A stretch of 64,000 nucleotides of DNA from Isoetes taiwanensis (lineage: Eukaryota; Streptophyta; Lycopodiopsida; Isoetales; Isoetaceae), in assembly GCA_021234155.1 (NCBI GenBank), contig JAJEKV010000053.1:2900077-2964076 (forward strand), in the 5' to 3' direction. Every line of letters begins with the position of its first letter. Positions within the stretch are counted from its first letter, which is position 1. The translations under genes were made by a program, and so were the position numbers. A model generated the notes under the pieces. That model was not told the origin of the DNA, made no database searches, and worked only from the letters and a program-made list of their open reading frames with translations. Positions 59,131 to 64,000 of this stretch are shown one piece after another.

Positions 59131-60100
59131 TCCTTTTCCTAGAATAAGCATTTAGGCCCATTCATATCTATGTCGCTCTTTCCATGCTGCGGCTTTTGGA
59201 TGTAAGGATATTGCCCTAAAACAAGGTGGCTGACCTCGAGTCTATTATGGAGTGAGGTAAGACGTACCCCATCATCAAGAACAAAAGGTATAACTTGCAT
59301 ATTTCCAGAAGCATCTATTGCACTGGCCACAGTTTCTATTCATCCCCAAGTAGTTTCTACACCTTTCTACATTAAAAATAATAAATGTGCTGTTCATTTC
59401 ATCATGGTGCATATTCTTTTCTCGGATTAAAGATTTCTTCTTCTCAGCTACCCATGTTTTTCTCAAGTTTCCACTTGGCTCTACGAGTTGTCTTATTAGG
59501 CCACTTTTGGCCAGGTAGCACTATCTTCTCTTTTATCAGCGTGGTTATTCTTAGGGCAGTACTTTCTCAGATTTGCCATGCTTTTCAAATCGTAGGTTCA
59601 TATGCTTTAGAAATGCTGCCTTTAGTAGGTACTTTCTTCTGCCCTCGACATTGGTGAGTGTAGAGGAGAAATGTTTTCCTTTGTACTCCACCGCTCTGAT
59701 TTAAGCTCTTCTTCATTCAAGCATTGAATGATCTCAGAAAAGTTCGACACACCTTTTCAGCAGTTTCACACCTATATTCTAGGTGAATGAACTTCTCTCA
59801 TTGACCTTAATGACCTCTCTTCATTAAGATCAAATATTGTGAGCCTAGCTTTGATTGCCTTTCATGCTTAATGTGTCCTTAAATCCTTTGATTAACATTG
59901 CAATCCTCTCTCCTTTTCTTCAACACAATGCATTATTGCCATGTACTTGTACCCATGCTAATCCACTCTATGTACTTGTGGCAATTTTGGGATCTATTGA
60001 TTTTGTCCCTTGTAATTCTTTTTAAAATTCTCTTTGATACCTTCCTTGAGAATCCTTATAATTGGCTGAGAAAAGCCTAAGAATCCAAAACCGTTTCTAT
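59131..60100 (-). other. Possible copia gag-like remnant, minus strand
   Basis: Minus-strand stretches at 59139-59330 and 59275-59466 include EKKKSLIREKNMHHDEMNS and a nearby Cys-containing segment (NRNCGQCNRC). The Lys-rich run next to HHDEMNS recalls the region after the zinc knuckle in plant copia gag proteins. No protease, integrase or polymerase motif could be confirmed below it, so this stays weak. Confidence 0.2.
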
Positions 60101-63100
60101 GCTTAACTCCGGAATCAAGTTCTATGATCAAGCTTCATCCTCAAAACCATTCCGCTTGAATTTGGAAAAATAAACCCTATATAGAGAGGGACAAATTGGA
60201 ATAAGAAAACTTATATACAAATCTCGAAAAGGCAAGCAAATCTAAGATGCACATTTTATCGATGTCGCTCATGCATATCCAAATCATGCAATGAGAGACT
60301 AATTCAAGAATATTTTGATGTCAAATAAAAATGCATATTTAATTTCATCATGTTATTTTATTCAACTTTTGGCAGAATATCAATGCGATTCCAGGTCCAT
60401 ATACAAGTTACTCTACTATTTTATCCTTGCTTTCCAATATCAAATCCACAGCTTTGGCAGAGATTATTCAAATCTTGCACGCTTTCACCCCATTTTTGCG
60501 CTTGCCTTTAGGTTACATGTATGCCAGTTCACACTATTTAGATCTCCTTTCTAAAATTCTTGGATGGGTACTCATGGTTCATCTCATGTGACTGTTTCTT
60601 GACTATGAAATCGCATATCTCAGACAGTACGCTGTTTGTTGACTTATTGGTAGTTGGAGCCACTTTGTGGTGGCCTATCCAAGTATAAGCCAATCCCTTG
60701 CGATGATTTTTGCATCATTCATTATGTTTCGAGCCGCAATAGTACGTGTGCTTTAGCCCATGCTTGGGATGCATTTGTACCCACATTCCAATTATGATGA
60801 CCATCCGTGATTTCAACTAACACTGCACTTTTAGTTGGAAAAGAATTCATTCCTATCAGAAGTGTGTATGTTCACTTGGCATTTTTTTCGTTTGTTTATC
60901 AATGTAATTTGAAAATATATATTACATTCAAGCAGGATCACCATAATCTCGTGTACAATTTGTAGCTTCATTTTCACAAGTTTTCAAGGGGTTTGCATAG
61001 CTAATGCCCTTACCATATTCCTTGAAACATGTCGATAATTGTGTTTTCTTTCAGATTATGTGTCTTTTGATGCATAAATTTGGTAAAAAGTTTCATGTTG
61101 CAATCTCGATTGATGCTTTTATCAACTCTAGGAGTACTCGCTCATATATAATTAGCTCAATTAGCTCTATTTATGGTAAGTGTTTGTACTAATGACCACT
61201 TGGACAAGCATCTCCTTAACTGCATGCAATAAATGCCTTTATGATCATGTTGTGTAAGTTTGTTGCTAACACGGATCCCATTGCCGCAAGCTCTATCACC
61301 CACATGTTCGTAAACTAGAGTCGACAATACAATTATATACCATGTCATCAATATGACTTCTAAATCCATTTATACACAACCTAAAACTTAATTGCACCCT
61401 CATGAGATCCTTAATGCACATAACAATAGCCCTTTTAAACAATAGCCCTTTTAAACATTTAATGTGTACTAATGTCACCAACTAGAAATATTCAAGTTTT
61501 GTTCTTGTCAAATTCCTCTCTTTTGTGTGCAATCTCGAAAGGTGCTTACAATGCGTACGATTTGTTTCCCACATACTAAACTTATATGGTATAATATACT
61601 GATATAATGTGCACTAATTATGAAGAAGTAGACAAAGCAACGAAACTTAAGGCATATGATCACTAACACAAACAAAATCCAAACAAGAAAAATGGCCCTT
61701 ATGTTCAGAAAACAAAACCATTTGATCTACTACTTTGAGATCGAGATCCTTCTATGCCACAACCCTCCCAAATGGAAGCACATTACAATTTCTCCTTAAG
61801 GCCATTAGCACACCATTCTCAAATTTTAACATATTAGGACTTTAGCTCTATTAAGACAATGTGATACTAAATCAAAGTAGCAAGTCTTACCTTTGCTAAA
61901 GCCTTTCCGGGTAGTGCTTCATAGTTTTTATTTTTCCAAGTAATATATTTACAAGTATACCCATCTCAATCCAAGACTTGACAATGTAATTATGTTCACT
62001 TTATAGGACGTTGATCAAATTTTTATATTTAAGTGGATAACATGCTATATTCGTGACATTTGCACTCACGAATTCTATGGTATCCAAATAATTTTATGCC
62101 TTTCTCATCTAAGGTTTTAGTTTCCATTATGGGCCTCCATCTATGGATTGAATCATTCTTAATTAATGCAAGTAATCCATCATGAACGTTCTACGTGAAT
62201 CCTCTAGAATCAAATTGCTTAACCATCTCTGCTATCCTAGGGCATGAGCATATCTTTCACATTTTTATGGTCTCAAGGACTTTGGAACACACGACCACTG
62301 ATGTTGTTGGTTTCCTTTACTTATTATGCATTTTGTAGTAGCATCCTACATGACTATATATCATGCTAAATCTTCAACCCTCATATGTGTAGCTAATCTT
62401 TTGTTCAGATATTTGATCAGTTTCTGAAATGATACATGACAAATGTAAAATTTCATGCTTTCTAGATATGACCTTTAATGTTTGTTCCTACTTATAAAGC
62501 AAGGTATGTTCTCATATTCTCACAAGTGAATTCCAACAATAATTGGGCAAAACACCTTCATATCTTGGCATTCATTAATCTATGATAGATTCTATCTTAA
62601 AACACTATAATACTTCACTCCGAAAGCTCACTTTGTCTAATGTGATTCCATATGGAATGGTTAATGGCCGACATCATATGTTTCTAGTATAGATTACAAT
62701 ATGACTATTTAAAGTTCTTTTATATATCTAAGGATCAACTTGCATAATTTGATCCGTGAAAGCAAAACATCCAATCCTTTCACGTAGTGCCTTAACCGTA
62801 ATTTAATAAAAATACTAATGGATTGATGTCGCCTTTGGTTAAGAGCATGTATATGCTTTCTGTTTTGATGCTTCAAAATGATACTTCGCTACTTATATGA
62901 CCACATTCTCGGTAGCAAATATTGCTTTAACATGAACACATTTTCGGGAACACCTAATTTGTTCATATTTTCCAAAAAGTGACAGCAAGTCCAATGTCCA
63001 TGGGCAATGGGGCAATCCCTAGTGCTTTGGCACCTTTTGCTCTAAAATAGATGAAGAGTATGATAATATCCTAATAAATGGAGTTCAGGTCACAAAAGTT

Positions 63101-64000
63101 TATTCCCAAAAGGCCCTAGGCCTAAGTATGGTCGGGAACTTTTCTCAAAAGAAACTCGTCCAAAGAAAAGAAGATTTTGACTTCATCTATAAATTAAAAG
63201 ATTCTAGAAATACGTGCTTATATCAAATCACGACTTAAAATGGAAGATGTTGTGCCCCAACTATCTATATGTCCATTCTATATAGGTAAGGTTGCCATGT
63301 CTCATACAATCCCCCCTCATTGAAAAGGAGTGATTTGCAAACAATACCGCCCTTAGACTTCCTAAAGTTATACCCTACCGCAACTGATTTGTTTTGAGGT
63401 AAAGCATTCAAGAAAAAGGTTAGTAGGGTCGAGTATTTTTTTTTTTTAAATTGTAAGGTCCACCCCCGGGTGTCAGCTAAGAGACTTGTTGCTAAGTAAT
63501 CCCACTTCAGGATAGGCCATCCGCCGCGACCGTAATTCCTCCTCACACTACGTTCTTTCCCCTTATCGCCTATTAGTCACCCATCAATACTCAAGCCCCT
63601 ACATCCATTAGCTTCATGACGTTCTTGCGGTCGTGAGGCCCGAAGACACTTTCATGATACCCCAACCCACCCAACACAGTCTTTTCAACGGCCAAAAGTA
63701 GTCGATCCCTCATCAAAATAGTAGCAATTCAAAGTTTTCTTGCTCAATTTCGTTAAGATAGCCAGCCAAAGCTGGTCAGAAGGTTCGAAACTCAATTGCA
63801 GCCACGAAGTACCTAAGTCTCCAATATATAAAGGGCATACACAATTGAAGTGGGTGCCATTGCATATGGAGGTGGTAGAGCAACTTACACAAGTACATAA
63901 GTGGTAGATACATAAGTGACTTTTAATTGAATGGTCACGTTCCCTTTTATCTAATGCACTTGTATTATCAAGACTCTCCAAACATTTGGCTAGGCTATTT
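60101..64000. other. No recognisable gene
   Basis: Unique AT-rich DNA with short frames on both strands (60315-60554, 61004-61192, 63265-63546, 63685-63981). None has a recognisable domain. The last 600 bases are somewhat GC-richer. A T-run lies near 63437. Confidence 0.4.

Noticed and set aside
61296-61481. HIDDM on the minus strand as a copia polymerase motif
   Set aside because: Only the IDD core matches; no other reverse-transcriptase motif lies at the expected distances.

Overview
This window is plant nuclear DNA, most likely from a seed plant with a large repeat-rich genome; a gymnosperm is possible but not proven. The evidence is the AT-rich intergenic sequence, old frame-broken Ty1-copia elements with plant initiator-tRNA-Met primer sites, plant L1-type LINE remnants, a plant-type DnaJ gene with short GT-AG introns, and a lack of long open frames. 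There is no sign of bacterial, viral or organellar gene organisation.

The one confident, apparently intact host gene lies on the minus strand at 17678-18709. It has six exons and five introns of 63-83 bp and encodes a 222-residue J-domain co-chaperone with a complete HPD motif and a basic tail. A perfect three-unit heat-shock element lies about 270 bp upstream of its ATG, so heat-induced expression is the natural prediction. Its 3' flank holds a cluster of tandem duplications, one of which copies the stop codon and 3' UTR. A second, weaker host-gene candidate is a three-exon small-protein gene on the plus strand at 52190-52762. Fragments include a deleted histone H2A pseudogene (32731-32913) and two open, protein-like stretches (31270-31530 and 34109-34378).

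Layout. 1-160: SINE-like fragment. 1300-2110: a two-level satellite with period about 340 bp. 2750-8700: minus-strand LINE with endonuclease and reverse-transcriptase motifs. 8900-9150: tRNA-derived SINE-like units. 9250-11100: unidentified, less AT-rich, retroelement-like block. 13000-15000: two copies of a foldback repeat with a minisatellite between them. 16130-16330: LINE tail. 16750-17690: tandem repeats, then the DnaJ gene. 20520-21600: two LINE fragments in opposite orientations. 21815-29730: a complete but dead Ty1-copia element with both LTRs and an unrelated insertion of about 2.8 kb. 31200-34400: coding-like fragments, a poly(A)-tailed retroelement end and the H2A pseudogene. 41600-42230: a second copia element with a perfect primer site and a gag-to-integrase deletion. 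43110-43359: CACTA-ended MITE candidate. 44493-46515: three tandem copies of a GC-richer unit of about 660 bp. 49148-49435: minisatellite. 51111-51132: G-quadruplex motif. 52000-56320: gene-like block. 56320-64000: mostly unidentifiable decayed DNA.

No operons or multi-gene pathway are present. The genes here are isolated among transposons. The most unusual structures are the approximately 660-bp tandem array, the two-level satellite and the heat-element-bearing DnaJ gene embedded in repeats.
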